Positions 1-10,138 of a stretch of DNA of 64,000 bases are shown here, piece by piece. Position 1 is the first letter of the stretch, and every line of letters begins with the position of its first letter. A program made the translations under genes and the position numbers. The notes beneath the pieces were generated by a model, which saw only the letters and a program-made list of their open reading frames with translations, did not search any database and had not been told where the DNA came from. Source of the DNA: an uncultured Paracoccus sp. (GTDB lineage Bacteria; Pseudomonadota; Alphaproteobacteria; Rhodobacterales; Rhodobacteraceae); the NCBI RefSeq assembly GCF_947487305.1, contig NZ_CANKWH010000014.1:1-64000 (forward strand). Reading direction: 5' to 3'.

Positions 1-16
1 GATATCAGCGCGTCTC

Positions 17-1003
17 ATGGCCCAACATGACACGCCAGGAAACCAATGGGAATCCTATGTCAGGTGGAGAACACTAGATCATCTGCCTGCAGTGACCTAC
101 CAAACAGAAGAGGGCGTCGTCATGCATAGGATTATTTCTCGCCCTGCCGAGGAATTGCGAGACGCGAGCCGCTCAGAAGCCATCCAGAATCTCAATGATG
201 CTCGTGGTCGTGCCGGCTATTTACTTCCAGTTGTCGCTAGCGGCGCAGCAGTTTTGGGACTTCTAATCTTAATCAAATCCTCCATTGTGCCGGTAGTGGC
301 TGTTGCGGTTCTGACCATGATAGGTTGTGTTATCGCGCATCAATTGGATACCTCAAGACGTAATGTTGTTTTTTCTTATCAGATGGATGGGACGACCGAG
401 GAAGTATACCGTGAACTGGTTAACTCTTTAGATCAATTGGGCCGCTCAGACGGATTGTGGTATGTTGATGCTTCTGGTGTAGTGAGCACTCTAACCGCGT
501 TGAAACGGAATGCGGGCGCAGGGCATCTGGTTAGTAAATCTCGCACGGAAATCAGTTATTGTTTGCCTCCCGGCGTATAGTCGAACCTAATCCCACCTAG
601 GCTAAAGGTAAGCGGAAAATACCTATACTTCATGCCGGATGGGATTCTTGTAAGCGAGGGCCGAAGCTATGGCTTCGTCGCCTATCACGACCTGCGCTTG
701 GCGTCCCGACCGAGTCGGTTCATTGTTGAGGAACGGGTTCCGAGGGATTGCTTGATCGTGGGTCGGACATGGAAACATCCGAACAAGAAGGGAGGTCCTG
801 ACCGACGATTCGCAAATAACCGTGAATTGCCCATATGCCTATTCGGCGAGCTTGCTTTCGTTAGCTCTTCAGGACTGAAGGCACTTGTCTTGTCGTCAGC
901 GCGTGGCGCAGTGACTGCGACCGAGGCGTCGCTTACAGAAATCGGGAGAACCAGTAATGAAACCAGCGCCCCCGATCACGTATTCCTAACCTACGAAGGA
1001 TAA
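17..1003 (+). pseudogene. Membrane protein gene split by an in-frame amber stop
   Basis: Two open stretches in the same frame (17-580 and 632-1003) are separated only by a TAG at 578-580. Reading through it gives one continuous protein of about 328 residues with no frameshift. The first part has two membrane segments (about residues 69-105). The second part has the block LYFMPDGILVSEG followed by TWKHPNKKGGPDRRFANNRE, which I recall from a widespread family of uncharacterised bacterial proteins, so both pieces belong together. Lower GC than its neighbours suggests acquisition. No ribosome site precedes the ATG at 17 and the frame is open to the window edge, so the true start may lie upstream. 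Function is unknown. Suppression or a sequencing error at the TAG would restore it. Confidence 0.65.
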
Positions 1004-1004
1004 T

Positions 1005-1027
1005 ACGGCGCGATCAGATCGCGCCGT
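1005..1027. terminator. Perfect stem-loop at the secA 3' end
   Basis: A 10-bp perfect inverted repeat (acggcgcgat / atcgcgccgt) with a 3-nt loop spans the secA stop codon (1014-1016). There is no T-run, so it may be an mRNA 3'-end stabiliser or factor-dependent terminator rather than a classical intrinsic one. Confidence 0.45.
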
Positions 1028-3725
1028 GGCAGTGCTTGAACTTCTTGCCCGAGCCGCAGGGGCAGGGGTCGTTGCGCGAGGGGTTGCCCCAGGTGTCGGG
1101 GTTCTGCTCGTCAAAGCCCTGGACCAGCGGGGCGGGCTTCAGGGCGTCGTCTTCCGACTGGTGGTCCTCGCCATGCTCCATGGTCAGGTGGCTTTGCGCC
1201 GCCTTCTGCTGTTCGGCCATCTGGCGCAGCATCTCCTGCCGCTCTTCGTCGGTCAGCGGACGGATCTGGGCGAGGCGCTGGGTCACGTCGCCGCGCAGCC
1301 CGTCGAGCAGGGTTTCGAACAGCTGGAAGGCCTCGGTCTTGTATTCCGACAGCGGGTCGCGCTGCGCATAGCCGCGGAAGCCCACGACCGAGCGCAGATG
1401 TTCCAGCGTCACCAGATGCTCGCGCCATTTCTGGTCGATCATCTGCAGCAGCACCTGCTTTTCGATCTGGCGCATGTTTTCCGGGCCGAAGGCCGCGGTC
1501 TTCTCGGCCATGTAGGTGTCGGTGGCGGCTTCGATGCGCTCGGCCATGACCTCCTGATCGACGCCTTCCTCGGCGGCCCAGTCAGCGATGGGCAGGTTCA
1601 TGTTCAGCTTGTCACGCGCGGCCGTGGTCAGCCCGGCCACGTCCCATTGCTCGGCATAGGCCTTGGGCGGCAGATGCTCGTCCACCAGATCGTCGATCAG
1701 CTGGTGGCGCATGTCGGCGGCGATTTCCTCGACCTCGCCCGATTCCATGATCTCGCGGCGCTGGCTGAAGATCGCCTTGCGCTGGTCGTTCATCACGTCG
1801 TCGAATTTCAGCAGTTGCTTGCGGATGTCGAAGTTGCGGCCCTCGACCTTGGCCTGCGCGCGTTCCAGGGATTTGTTCACCCAGGGGTGGATGATCGCCT
1901 CGCCATCCTTCATGCCGAGCTTCGACAGGACCGAATCCAGCCGTTCCGAGCCGAAGATGCGCATCAGGTCGTCGTCGAGCGATAGGAAGAACAGCGAGCG
2001 GCCGGGGTCGCCCTGACGGCCCGAGCGACCGCGCAACTGGTTGTCGATGCGGCGGCTTTCATGGCGCTCGGTGGCCAGCACGAAGAGGCCGCCCGAGTCG
2101 AGCACCTTCTGCTTGTCGCCGGCATGTTCGGCCTCGATCCGCGCGCGCAGCTCGTCGGGATGGGCGTCGGGATTGGCCTTCAAGGCCTCCATCACCTTCA
2201 TCTCGACATTGCCGCCCAGCTGGATGTCGGTGCCGCGACCGGCCATGTTGGTGGCGATGGTCACTGCGCCGGGCTTGCCGGCATCGGCGACGATCTGCGC
2301 CTCGGCCTCGTGCTGGCGGGCGTTCAGCACGTTATGGGCAATGCCGGCCTGGGTCAGCATCTGCGACAGCAGTTCCGATTTCTCGATCGAGGTGGTGCCG
2401 ACCAGCGTGGGCTGGCCCTTGGCGTGCGATTCCTTCACTGCCTCGAGTACGGCGGCGAATTTCTCGGCCGCGGTGCGATAGACGCGGTCGTGTTCGTCCT
2501 CGCGCGAGACCGGGCGGTTCGTCGGAACCTCGACCACGCCCAGCTTGTAGATCTCGGCGAATTCCTCGGCCTCGGTGGCGGCAGTGCCGGTCATGCCGGC
2601 CAGCTTGTCATAGAGGCGGAAATAGTTCTGGAAGGTCACGCTGGCCAGCGTCACGTTCTCGGGCTGGATGGCCACGCCTTCCTTGGCCTCGATGGCCTGA
2701 TGCAGACCGTCCGACAGGCGGCGGCCCTTCATCATCCGGCCGGTGAATTCGTCGATCAGGACGATCTCGCCATCGCGGACAATATATTGCTGGTCCTTCT
2801 GGAACAGCTTGTGGGCGCGCAGCGCCTGGTTGGCGTGGTGGACGATGGTGGTCGATTCGGGGTCATAGAGCGTCTGGCCGGCGGGCAGGATGCCGGCGGC
2901 GCTGAGCATCTGTTCCATCCGCTCGTTGCCATCCTCGGTATAGGTGGCATTGCGGGTCTTTTCGTCCAGCTTGTAATCGGCCTCGGTCAGCTGCGGGATG
3001 AACTGGTCCAGCGTCATGTAAAGCTCGCTGCGGTCCTGCGACGGACCCGAGATGATCAGCGGCGTCCGGGCCTCGTCGATCAGGATCGAATCGACCTCGT
3101 CGACGATGGCGAAGTAATGGCCGCGCTGGACCATTTCCGCGATCGAGCCCTTCATGTTGTCCCGCAGATAGTCGAAGCCCAGCTCGTTATTGGTCGAGTA
3201 GGCGACATCGGCCTGATAGGCGGCGCGCTTCTCGGCCTCGGGCTGGAAGGGATAGACGGCGCCGGTGGTCATGCCGAGCTGGGCAAAGACCTTGCCCATC
3301 CATTCGGCGTCACGCTTGGCGAGGTAGTCGTTGACGGTTACGACATGCACGGGCTTGCCGGTCAGCGCATTCAGATAGGCCGGGAAGGTGGCGACAAGCG
3401 TCTTGCCCTCACCGGTCTTCATCTCGGCGATATTGCCCTGATGCAGGAAGATGCCGCCCATCAGCTGCACGTCGAAGGCGCGCAGGCCAAGCGCGCGGCG
3501 GGCGCCCTCGCGGCAGTTGGCGAACGCCTCGGGCAGCAGCGCATCCAGCGATTCGCCACCCTTCGCACGGGCCTGCAGCGCCCGCGTGGCCGCGATCAGC
3601 TCGTCATCGCTGCGGGCCTTGGCCTCGTCTTCGAGAGCGTTGATGCGCGCCACCAGCGGACGGACGGATTTTACCTTGCGGTCATTGGGGGTGCCAAAGA
3701 CCATCTTCGCCAGATTGCCGATCAT
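1014..3725 (-). CDS. secA: Preprotein translocase ATPase SecA
   Basis: SecA is the motor that drives unfolded preproteins through SecYEG. The 903-residue length is normal. The Walker A motif TGEGKT lies at residues 104-109, the DEAD-like [10 protein letters not shown] near 209, and later the helicase motif [14 protein letters not shown]. The C-terminus ends with the zinc-binding SecB-interaction tail [14 protein letters not shown]. The gene is single and divergent from the parvulin gene at 3925 across 199 bp. That pairing of a translocase with a periplasmic folding factor is consistent with shared envelope biogenesis, but is only an inference. Confidence 0.98.
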   Translation of the reverse strand: MIGNLAKMVFGTPNDRKVKSVRPLVARINALEDEAKARSDDELIAATRALQARAKGGESLDALLPEAFANCREGARRALGLRAFDVQLMGGIFLHQGNIAEMKTGEGKTLVATFPAYLNALTGKPVHVVTVNDYLAKRDAEWMGKVFAQLGMTTGAVYPFQPEAEKRAAYQADVAYSTNNELGFDYLRDNMKGSIAEMVQRGHYFAIVDEVDSILIDEARTPLIISGPSQDRSELYMTLDQFIPQLTEADYKLDEKTRNATYTEDGNERMEQMLSAAGILPAGQTLYDPESTTIVHHANQALRAHKLFQKDQQYIVRDGEIVLIDEFTGRMMKGRRLSDGLHQAIEAKEGVAIQPENVTLASVTFQNYFRLYDKLAGMTGTAATEAEEFAEIYKLGVVEVPTNRPVSREDEHDRVYRTAAEKFAAVLEAVKESHAKGQPTLVGTTSIEKSELLSQMLTQAGIAHNVLNARQHEAEAQIVADAGKPGAVTIATNMAGRGTDIQLGGNVEMKVMEALKANPDAHPDELRARIEAEHAGDKQKVLDSGGLFVLATERHESRRIDNQLRGRSGRQGDPGRSLFFLSLDDDLMRIFGSERLDSVLSKLGMKDGEAIIHPWVNKSLERAQAKVEGRNFDIRKQLLKFDDVMNDQRKAIFSQRREIMESGEVEEIAADMRHQLIDDLVDEHLPPKAYAEQWDVAGLTTAARDKLNMNLPIADWAAEEGVDQEVMAERIEAATDTYMAEKTAAFGPENMRQIEKQVLLQMIDQKWREHLVTLEHLRSVVGFRGYAQRDPLSEYKTEAFQLFETLLDGLRGDVTQRLAQIRPLTDEERQEMLRQMAEQQKAAQSHLTMEHGEDHQSEDDALKPAPLVQGFDEQNPDTWGNPSRNDPCPCGSGKKFKHCHGAI

Positions 3726-3924
3726 GTTACCTTCACAGCTTTGGGAAAGCGCGTGGCCGGTGGGCCACTTGCCCGCACCCTCCGCCTTGCCGTATCAGGG
3801 GCCGGAACGAAAAGCGGCGGGTGCGCCTTTCTTGGTTGCGCCGGATGTATGCGTGCCCCGCCAAAGTGTCAACGTCAGAGCCCGTCATAAGGCCGGGATC
3901 GGCCTGTCCGTCAAAGGAATTCCC

Positions 3925-4764
3925 ATGCTGAAACGTACCGTAACCGCCGCCCTCTTCGCGCTTGCCCTGCCGTTTGGTCCGGCCATGGCGCAGGACGCCG
4001 AGACCGTGGTCGCAAAGGTCAACGGACTCGACATCACCCTGGGCGAGATGATCACCATGGGCCAGCGCATGGGCGCCGAGGGCCAGCAGATCACCGCCGA
4101 TGACGCGACCTGGCAGATGATGCTGGATCAGTTGGTGCGCCAGACCGCCGTGGCCTCGGCCAAGGGCGACACGCTGACCGCCGCCGACCGCGCCAATCTG
4201 GAACTGCAGCGCCGCGCCTATCTGGCCTCGGCCGCGCTGGAAAAGGTGGCAGAGCCCGAGCCGACCGACGAGGAAATCAAGGCAGCCTATGACAAGTATT
4301 TCGGCGCGACCGAGCCGAAGACCGAATATTCGGCCGCCCATATCCTCGTCGAGACCGAAGAGGACGCCAAGGCGGTGAAGGCCGAACTGGATGGCGGTGC
4401 CGATTTCGGCACCGTGGCCGAGGAACGTTCGACCGGGCCGTCGGGACCGAACAAGGGCGATCTGGGCTGGTTTGCCGCCGATCAGATGGTGCCGGCCTTT
4501 GCCGAAGCGGTTCAGGCGATGGAGAAGGGTCAGATCTCGGAGCCGGTTCAGACTGAATTTGGCTGGCACATCATCAAGCTGAACGACACCCGCACCGCCG
4601 AGCCTCCGAAACTGGACGAGGTGAAGGAACAGCTGGTCCAGCAGGTTCGCCGCGACAAGGTCGATGCCGAGATCGAGCGGCTGGTGAGCGAGGCCAAGGT
4701 GGAAAAGACCGAAGGTCTGGATCCGAAGCTGCTGGAAAGCGCGGAACTGCTTGACGCGGAATGA
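3925..4764 (+). CDS. Periplasmic parvulin-type peptidyl-prolyl isomerase
   Basis: A foldase that isomerises Xaa-Pro bonds in exported proteins. The start at 3925 is chosen because it follows aaaggaat and begins a signal peptide (hydrophobic residues 7-20, AMA|QD cleavage near residue 22). The 279-residue protein has a SurA/PrsA-like helical N-domain followed by a PPIC rotamase domain at about residues 135-230 (AAHILVETEEDA, GDLGWFAADQMVPAF, EFGWHIIKL). The C-terminus is a charged helix. It is divergent from secA and 46 bp ahead of argJ on the same strand, so the two may be cotranscribed. The frame is open further upstream, but that would overlap secA. Confidence 0.93.
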   Translation: MLKRTVTAALFALALPFGPAMAQDAETVVAKVNGLDITLGEMITMGQRMGAEGQQITADDATWQMMLDQLVRQTAVASAKGDTLTAADRANLELQRRAYLASAALEKVAEPEPTDEEIKAAYDKYFGATEPKTEYSAAHILVETEEDAKAVKAELDGGADFGTVAEERSTGPSGPNKGDLGWFAADQMVPAFAEAVQAMEKGQISEPVQTEFGWHIIKLNDTRTAEPPKLDEVKEQLVQQVRRDKVDAEIERLVSEAKVEKTEGLDPKLLESAELLDAE

Positions 4765-4810
4765 TCCAGCTTGTTGATCTGACGCCGGTAATGACCTGAC
4801 GGAGCGCGCG

Positions 4811-6163
4811 ATGGCCAAGGACAAGAAGAAAGACAAGTCGGACAAGGCCGGGAAGAAGGCGCGCAAATCCGACAAGGTGAAGCAGATCGAGGCCGAGATG
4901 GCCGAGGTAAAGACCGCCTCGGCCAAGCTGGTCTCGCCGCTGGCGCCTGCGGCTTTCCCAGATTTGCCCGCCATCGAGGGCGTCGATTTCGCCAGCGCCT
5001 CGGCCGGGATCAAGTATCAGGGCCGCACCGACGTGACCCTGATGCGGATCGCGCCGGGGTCCTCGATCGCCGGTGTCTTCACCCGCTCCTCGACCCGCGC
5101 GGCCTGCGTGCTGGACAATCAGGCCAAGCTGGCGGGGCCGCAGGACACCTCGCGCGGCGCGGCCATCATCGTCAATTCCGGCAATGCCAATGCCTTCACC
5201 GGCGCGCTGGGGCAGAAATCGGTGGATGCCGTGACCGGCGCCGTGGCGACGAAGCTGGGGATGCCGATCGAGCGGGTGTTTTCTTCCTCGACCGGCGTCA
5301 TTGGTGAGCCGCTGAAGGCCGAGCGTATCACCGCCGTCATCGACGAACTGGCTGGCGGGCTGGATCCGGCGGGCATCGCCGGGGCGGCGCGCGCCATCAT
5401 GACCACCGACACCTTCCCCAAGGGCGCCTTCGCCGAAATCGAGGGCGAGGGCGGGGTGATCCGCATCACCGGCATCGCCAAGGGCTCGGGCATGATCGCA
5501 CCCGACATGGCGACCATGCTGGTCTATATCTTCACTGATGCGACCATCACGCCCGAGCTGCTGCAGAAATTCCTGTCGGCCCGCGTTGACGGCACCTTCA
5601 ACAGCATCACCGTGGACAGCGACACCTCAACCTCGGATGCGCTGATCCTCGCGGCGACCGGGCGCTCGGCGGCAAAGCCGATCACCAGCGCCAGCTCGGC
5701 CACGGGCAAGGCCTTCTCGGCGGCGCTGGACAGCGTCATGCTGGACCTGGCCAAGCAGGTGGTGCGCGACGGTGAGGGGGCGACGAAGTTCGTCGAGGTC
5801 CGGGTGACCGGCGCGGCCAGCAAGGCTGACGCCCGCAAGATCGCCAGCGCCATCGCCAATTCGCCGCTGGTCAAGACCGCCATTGCCGGCGAGGACGCCA
5901 ATTGGGGCCGGGTCGTCGCCGCCGTCGGCAAGTCCGGCGCCAAGGCCGACCGGGACAAGCTGTCGATCAGCTTTGGCGACATGGTTCTGGCCCGCGACGG
6001 CTGGCGTTCGCCCGATTACGACGAGACGAAGGCCAGCATCTACATGAAGCGGCAAGAGCTGGTCATCGGCGTCGATCTGGGCTTGGGCAAGGGCGAGCAG
6101 ACCATGTGGACCTGCGACTTGACCCATCGCTATATCGACATCAACGCCGATTACCGGTCGTGA
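4811..6163 (+). CDS. argJ: Bifunctional ornithine acetyltransferase/N-acetylglutamate synthase ArgJ
   Basis: ArgJ transfers acetyl from N-acetylornithine to glutamate, closing the cyclic arginine pathway, and can also acetylate glutamate with acetyl-CoA. The self-cleavage motif GSGMIAPDMATML is present, with the nucleophilic Thr near residue 235 that becomes the beta-chain N-terminus. Downstream blocks DSDTSTSD, EGATKFVEV and GEDANWGRV are typical. At 450 residues it is longer than usual because of a Lys-rich N-terminal extension of about 38 residues (MAKDKKKDKSDKAGKKARK) before the normal beginning VSPLAP. The start at 4811 has an upstream acggag, and an alternative ATG at 4898 would drop most of the extension. 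It is followed 22 bp later by mutT. Confidence 0.96.
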   Translation: MAKDKKKDKSDKAGKKARKSDKVKQIEAEMAEVKTASAKLVSPLAPAAFPDLPAIEGVDFASASAGIKYQGRTDVTLMRIAPGSSIAGVFTRSSTRAACVLDNQAKLAGPQDTSRGAAIIVNSGNANAFTGALGQKSVDAVTGAVATKLGMPIERVFSSSTGVIGEPLKAERITAVIDELAGGLDPAGIAGAARAIMTTDTFPKGAFAEIEGEGGVIRITGIAKGSGMIAPDMATMLVYIFTDATITPELLQKFLSARVDGTFNSITVDSDTSTSDALILAATGRSAAKPITSASSATGKAFSAALDSVMLDLAKQVVRDGEGATKFVEVRVTGAASKADARKIASAIANSPLVKTAIAGEDANWGRVVAAVGKSGAKADRDKLSISFGDMVLARDGWRSPDYDETKASIYMKRQELVIGVDLGLGKGEQTMWTCDLTHRYIDINADYRS

Positions 6164-6185
6164 AAGTCGTGTCGGAGACGCGCAA

Positions 6186-6584
6186 TTGAAAACCGTCCTC
6201 GTTTCCGCCGTCCTGTTGATCGACCCTGACGGGCGCGTGCTCTTGGCACAGCGCCCCGAGGGCAAGTCGATGGCGGGGCTGTGGGAGTTTCCGGGCGGCA
6301 AGGTCGAGCCGGGCGAGACGCCCGAGGCGGCGCTGATCCGCGAACTGCACGAGGAGCTGGGGATCGAGACCTGGCAATCCTGCCTCGCCCCCATGGCATT
6401 CGCCAGCCACAGCTATGCCGATTTCCACCTGCTGATGCCGCTCTTTGCCTGTCGCAAATGGAACGGCATCGTGCAGCCGCGCGAGGGGCAGGGGCTGGCC
6501 TGGGTGCGGCCCGAGAAGCTGGCCGAACATCCGATGCCGCCTGCCGACATTCCTCTGATCCCGCAGATTCGTCTGTGGCTTTAA
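6186..6584 (+). CDS. mutT: Nudix hydrolase, MutT-type (8-oxo-dGTP diphosphatase)
   Basis: Hydrolyses oxidised nucleoside triphosphates, limiting mutagenic incorporation. The complete Nudix box is at about residues 37-59: GKVEPGE, seven residues, then RELHEELGI. The substrate is assigned by similarity to MutT (LVSAVLLIDPDGRVLLAQRPEGKSMAGLWEFPGG), and related (deoxy)NTP pyrophosphatases cannot be excluded. The start is the rare codon TTG at 6186, preceded by cggaga. No ATG or GTG in this frame lies between it and the end of argJ. It sits 22 bp after argJ and is probably cotranscribed with it. Confidence 0.93.
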   Translation: MKTVLVSAVLLIDPDGRVLLAQRPEGKSMAGLWEFPGGKVEPGETPEAALIRELHEELGIETWQSCLAPMAFASHSYADFHLLMPLFACRKWNGIVQPREGQGLAWVRPEKLAEHPMPPADIPLIPQIRLWL

Positions 6585-6615
6585 TGCCGCAAAGCGCCGG
6601 GCACCCCGGGAAAAG

Positions 6616-6634
6616 TTAATATTTCGTTAACCAT
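6616..6634 (+). promoter_or_regulatory. CtrA-binding site (full consensus)
   Basis: The sequence TTAATATTTCGTTAACCAT matches the CtrA consensus TTAA-N7-TTAAC exactly and includes the extended half-site TTAACCAT. It lies about 80 bp upstream of the 42-residue gene at 6713 and just after mutT. CtrA is the essential or GTA/motility response regulator of alphaproteobacteria. Its action here is inferred from the motif. Confidence 0.65.
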
Positions 6635-6712
6635 TTTCGAGATCCCCATTCCCGGACAGGGGGTGGTCACGGCATTGTGCTTCTACCACGAAGCAAACGC
6701 GATGGGATGGAC

Positions 6713-6841
6713 ATGATTCGCACGATCACGATCGGTAGCTGTATCTCGGTCCAGGGGGTGTTCGAACGCAAAGACCCGAACGGCAAGATCGCCGTGCGGG
6801 TCGGTGACAAGATCTATGTCGGGAAGCCCGTGGGCGCCTGA
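6713..6841 (+). CDS. Small 42-residue conserved-looking protein behind a CtrA box
   Basis: The ATG at 6713 opens 42 codons (MIRTITIGSCISVQGVFERK, then DPNGKIAVRVGDKIYVGKPV, then GA). The pattern of alternating hydrophobic residues suggests a compact all-beta fold of SH3/KOW-like size. I recall similar short unnamed proteins in Rhodobacteraceae but no function. A 17-codon frame beginning GTG at 6663 ends at 6716, overlapping this ATG as ATGA, so translational coupling is possible. The consensus CtrA box upstream and a strong terminator immediately downstream mark it as an independent transcription unit. This is below the length usually called by gene finders. Confidence 0.6.
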   Translation: MIRTITIGSCISVQGVFERKDPNGKIAVRVGDKIYVGKPVGA

Positions 6842-6876
6842 CCGCAACCCTCGTTTTTACGAGTTCGAGAAACGAG

Positions 6877-6902
6877 AAAGGGCGCCGGGGAGGGCGCCCT
6901 TT
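6877..6902. terminator. Bidirectional terminator between the small gene and infB
   Basis: A 10-bp perfect stem (aaagggcgcc / ggcgcccttt) with a 6-nt loop. A-rich and T-rich ends let it serve both the plus-strand small gene and the convergent infB operon. Confidence 0.85.
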
Positions 6903-6935
6903 CTGCTTTGGTGGTGTGGGGGTCGCGAGCGCCGC

Positions 6936-9491
6936 TTACAGCTTGCGCTCGACCTCCTCGCGCTCGAAGATCTCGATGACATCGCCCGGGCGGATGTCGT
7001 CGTAGTTTTCGAAGGCCATGCCGCATTCCTGGCCGGACTGCACTTCCTTGACCTCGTCCTTGAAGCGCTTCAGCGTCTTCAGCGTGCCCTCGTGGATCAC
7101 CACGTTGTCGCGCAGCAGGCGGACGCCGGCCGAGCGGCGGGCAACGCCCTCGGTGACCAGGCAGCCGGCAACCTTGCCGACGCCGGTAACTTTGAAGACT
7201 TCGCGGATCTCGGCATAGCCGATGAAGGTCTCGCGCACTTCGGCCGACAGAAGGCCCGAAGCGGCGGCTTTGATGTCGTCCACCAGGTCATAGATGATCG
7301 AGTAGTAACGGATCTCGACACCCTTCTGGTTGGCGGCATTGCGGGCGGGCGCATTGGCACGGACGTTGAAGCCGATGACCGGCGCGCCCGAAGCCTCGGC
7401 AAGGCCCACATCGCTTTCGGTGATCGCGCCGACGCCGTAATGCAGCACGCGCACGCGCACCTCGTCATTGCCGACCTTCTCCAGCGCCTGCACGATCGCC
7501 TCGGCCGAGCCCTGCACGTCCGCCTTCACCACCACAGGCAGCTCGGCAACGCTCTGGTCGGCCTTGGCCTTGGCCATCATCTGGTCCAGCGTGACGGCGG
7601 CACCGGCAGCGGCGCGTTTGTCCTTGGCGGCCTGGATGCGGTAATCGGCGATCTCGCGGGCCTGCGCCTCGGTCTCGACCACGTTCAGAACGTCGCCGGC
7701 CTCGGGCGTGCCATTGAGACCCAGCACCTCGACAGGAACCGAAGGGCCGGCCTCCTCGACGCGCTCGCCCTTGTCGTTGATCAGCGCGCGGACCTTGCCC
7801 CACTGCTCGCCGACGACGAAGATGTCGCCGCGCTTCAGCGTGCCGTTCTGCACCAGAACGGTGGCGACGGGGCCGCGGCCCACATCCAGCTGCGCCTCGA
7901 TCACCGCGCCCTGTGCGGCGCGCTGCGGGTTGGCACGCAGTTCGAGGATCTCGGCCTGCAGTGCAATCGCTTCCAGCAACTGGTCCAGGCCCTGGCCGGT
8001 CTTGGCCGAAACCTCGACATCCTGCACGTCGCCCGACATCTGCTCGACCACGACCTCGTGCTGCAGCAGCGCGGTGCGGACCTTGTTGGGGTCGGCAGCC
8101 GGTTTGTCGACCTTGTTGATCGCCACGATCATCGGCACCTTGGCAGCCTTGGCGTGGTTGATCGCCTCGACCGTCTGCGGCATCACCGCGTCATCGGCGG
8201 CGACCACGAGCACGACGATATCGGTGACATTGGCACCGCGCGCGCGCATCGAGGTAAAGGCCGCGTGGCCCGGCGTGTCGAGGAAGGTCAGCACCGCGCC
8301 GCCATCGGTGGTCACCTGGTAGGCACCGATATGCTGGGTGATGCCGCCGGCCTCGCCCGAGACCACATTGGCGTGGCGGATGGCGTCCAGAAGCGAGGTC
8401 TTGCCGTGGTCGACATGGCCCATGATGGTGATGATCGGAGGCCGGGGCTGGCGATCCTCGTCCTTGTCCTCGACCGTGTCGATGACCTGTTCCACATCCG
8501 CGTCCGAGACGCGGACGGCGCGGTGGCCGAATTCCTCGATCACCAGTTCGGCGGTGTCGGCGTCGATCGGCTGGTTGATCGAGACCATCATGCCCATCTG
8601 CATCAGCGACTTGACCACGTCGGCGGCGCGTTCCGCCATCCGGTTGGCCAGTTCCGAAACCACGATGGTTTCCGGCAGCTGCACGTCGCGCACCTGCTTT
8701 TCGGCCCGGACCGACTGGCCCATGGCTTTCTGCTTGGCCCGCTCCTGCTTGCGCTTCATCGCCGCAAGGCTGCGCTGACGGCCGCCTTCGCCACCGGACA
8801 GCGCGTCATTCAGCGACAGCTTGCCGGCGCGGCGGTTGTCACGCTCACCGGCGCGGCCACGGGTATCGGTGGGGGCGCCACGGTCGGCACCACGGTCCGG
8901 GCGGTCGCGCTCGGATTTGCGCGGGCCCGTGGTCGAGACACCCTTGGCCTCGGCGCGCGCGGCGGCGGCCTCGACCGCGGCCTGATCGGCCGGGGTCGCC
9001 GGCTTCTCGGCGGCGGCAGGCTTGCGCACCTCGGCCTTCTTCTGCTCGCGCAGCTGTGCCTCTTCGGCGCGGCGGGCATCCTCGTCGGCCTTGGCCTTCA
9101 GCGCCTCTTCGCGTTCGCGATCCTCGCGCTCCTTGGCCTCGGCCTCGGCGCGGCGGCGCTCGCGTTCTTCCTCGCGGGCCTTTTCCTCGGCGGCGCGGGT
9201 GGCAGCTTCCTCGACCTCACGCGCCTTGGCGGCGGCCAAAGCCTTCAGCCGGCGCTCCATCTCGGCATCGGAAATGCCGGCGGGACGCCGCGACCCGGCA
9301 GCGGAGACCTGAGCCACGGTCGGAGCGATGCCAGCAGGCTTTTCGGCAGCAGCGCCGGGCTTGGGCACCACGACGCGCTTGCGCTTGGTCTCGACGACCA
9401 CACTCTTGGTCCGGCCGTGGCTGAAGCTCTGCTTCACCTGACCCGAACGCCCGCCGATGCCCAATGTCTTGTTACCGTCTTTATCGCTCAT
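6936..9491 (-). CDS. infB: Translation initiation factor IF-2
   Basis: IF-2 is the GTPase that delivers fMet-tRNA to the 30S subunit and promotes subunit joining. The start at 9491 gives [20 protein letters not shown], a typical Rhodobacteraceae IF-2 N-terminus. The ORF is open further upstream but that would run into ylxR. The 851-residue protein has a long Ala/Arg/Glu-rich, coiled-coil N-domain (about residues 60-270), the G domain with [17 protein letters not shown] and NKVD motifs, and the C-terminal IF-2 domains. The start codon overlaps the ylxR stop as ATGA. It is the last gene of rimP-nusA-ylxR-infB. Confidence 0.98.
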   Translation of the reverse strand: MSDKDGNKTLGIGGRSGQVKQSFSHGRTKSVVVETKRKRVVVPKPGAAAEKPAGIAPTVAQVSAAGSRRPAGISDAEMERRLKALAAAKAREVEEAATRAAEEKAREEERERRRAEAEAKEREDREREEALKAKADEDARRAEEAQLREQKKAEVRKPAAAEKPATPADQAAVEAAAARAEAKGVSTTGPRKSERDRPDRGADRGAPTDTRGRAGERDNRRAGKLSLNDALSGGEGGRQRSLAAMKRKQERAKQKAMGQSVRAEKQVRDVQLPETIVVSELANRMAERAADVVKSLMQMGMMVSINQPIDADTAELVIEEFGHRAVRVSDADVEQVIDTVEDKDEDRQPRPPIITIMGHVDHGKTSLLDAIRHANVVSGEAGGITQHIGAYQVTTDGGAVLTFLDTPGHAAFTSMRARGANVTDIVVLVVAADDAVMPQTVEAINHAKAAKVPMIVAINKVDKPAADPNKVRTALLQHEVVVEQMSGDVQDVEVSAKTGQGLDQLLEAIALQAEILELRANPQRAAQGAVIEAQLDVGRGPVATVLVQNGTLKRGDIFVVGEQWGKVRALINDKGERVEEAGPSVPVEVLGLNGTPEAGDVLNVVETEAQAREIADYRIQAAKDKRAAAGAAVTLDQMMAKAKADQSVAELPVVVKADVQGSAEAIVQALEKVGNDEVRVRVLHYGVGAITESDVGLAEASGAPVIGFNVRANAPARNAANQKGVEIRYYSIIYDLVDDIKAAASGLLSAEVRETFIGYAEIREVFKVTGVGKVAGCLVTEGVARRSAGVRLLRDNVVIHEGTLKTLKRFKDEVKEVQSGQECGMAFENYDDIRPGDVIEIFEREEVERKL

Positions 9492-10120
9492 CTCGCGTCC
9501 GTATCCTTTCCGGCGGCCACGCCGCCGTCTTGCTCGCGCAGACCCGTCAGTCTGCCCGCATCCTTGATTACACTGTCGGTCAGCCCACCCGGCGCAAGCG
9601 CGCCGTGTATGACATGATCGCGACCGAAGGACAAACCCAATTCTGCCGCCGTCAGGCAGCCAAACCACCGTCCACCCTCGGGTGTCCACAGCTTGCCTTT
9701 TCCCCGGTCGGACCCGTCGCTGGCCTGCAACAGAACCTTTGCCTGCCCGGCTGCAAGCCAGGACTTTACCTTCTCGAACCCGGCCACCGCGCGGCCCGCC
9801 TTGCGGGCCAGTGACACCAGATCCACGACCCGCTGCGCCATGCCCGCCTCGACCAGCGCGCCCAGACCTTCGGGCGTCGTCACCGGGGCCTTGAACCCGC
9901 GCGCAAACAACCCCTTCGTGGCCGCCTTGTCGATCGCGGCGCGATCCGCCACCACCCAGACCCCGCGACCCGGCAGCTTTTCGGCCAGATCAGGCACCAC
10001 CATGTTGTCGGGCCCCAGCACGAAGCGGACAAGGCCGCGCTTCGGCTGGACCTCGCCCGTGACGATGCAGCGCCTCTCGCTCGGCGCTTCGCGGTCCTTG
10101 TCCCGGCCCCCGCGGCTCAT
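9488..10120 (-). CDS. ylxR: YlxR-type RNA-binding protein (DUF448, with L7Ae-like C-domain)
   Basis: A small nucleic-acid-binding protein always found between nusA and infB. YlxR of Gram-positives (RnpM) modulates RNase P, which is not shown for this lineage. The N-terminal DUF448 domain has [19 protein letters not shown] and the signature LPGRGVWV (about residues 16-56). The C-terminal half (about 90-170) resembles the ribosomal L7Ae fold ([19 protein letters not shown]). The 210-residue length is typical of alphaproteobacterial fusions of these two domains. It starts 18 bp after the nusA stop and overlaps infB by 4 bp. Confidence 0.9.
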   Translation of the reverse strand: MSRGGRDKDREAPSERRCIVTGEVQPKRGLVRFVLGPDNMVVPDLAEKLPGRGVWVVADRAAIDKAATKGLFARGFKAPVTTPEGLGALVEAGMAQRVVDLVSLARKAGRAVAGFEKVKSWLAAGQAKVLLQASDGSDRGKGKLWTPEGGRWFGCLTAAELGLSFGRDHVIHGALAPGGLTDSVIKDAGRLTGLREQDGGVAAGKDTDAR

Positions 10121-10138
10121 CCTGCGGACCTCCAGGGC

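Noticed and set aside
2061..3890. 609-codon frame antisense to secA
   Set aside because: Same mirror-frame artefact; no domain or start signal.
6804..9617. Open frame of 937 codons antisense to infB
   Set aside because: His/Gly/Leu-rich composition typical of the mirror frame of a high-GC gene; no ribosome site; infB is certain.
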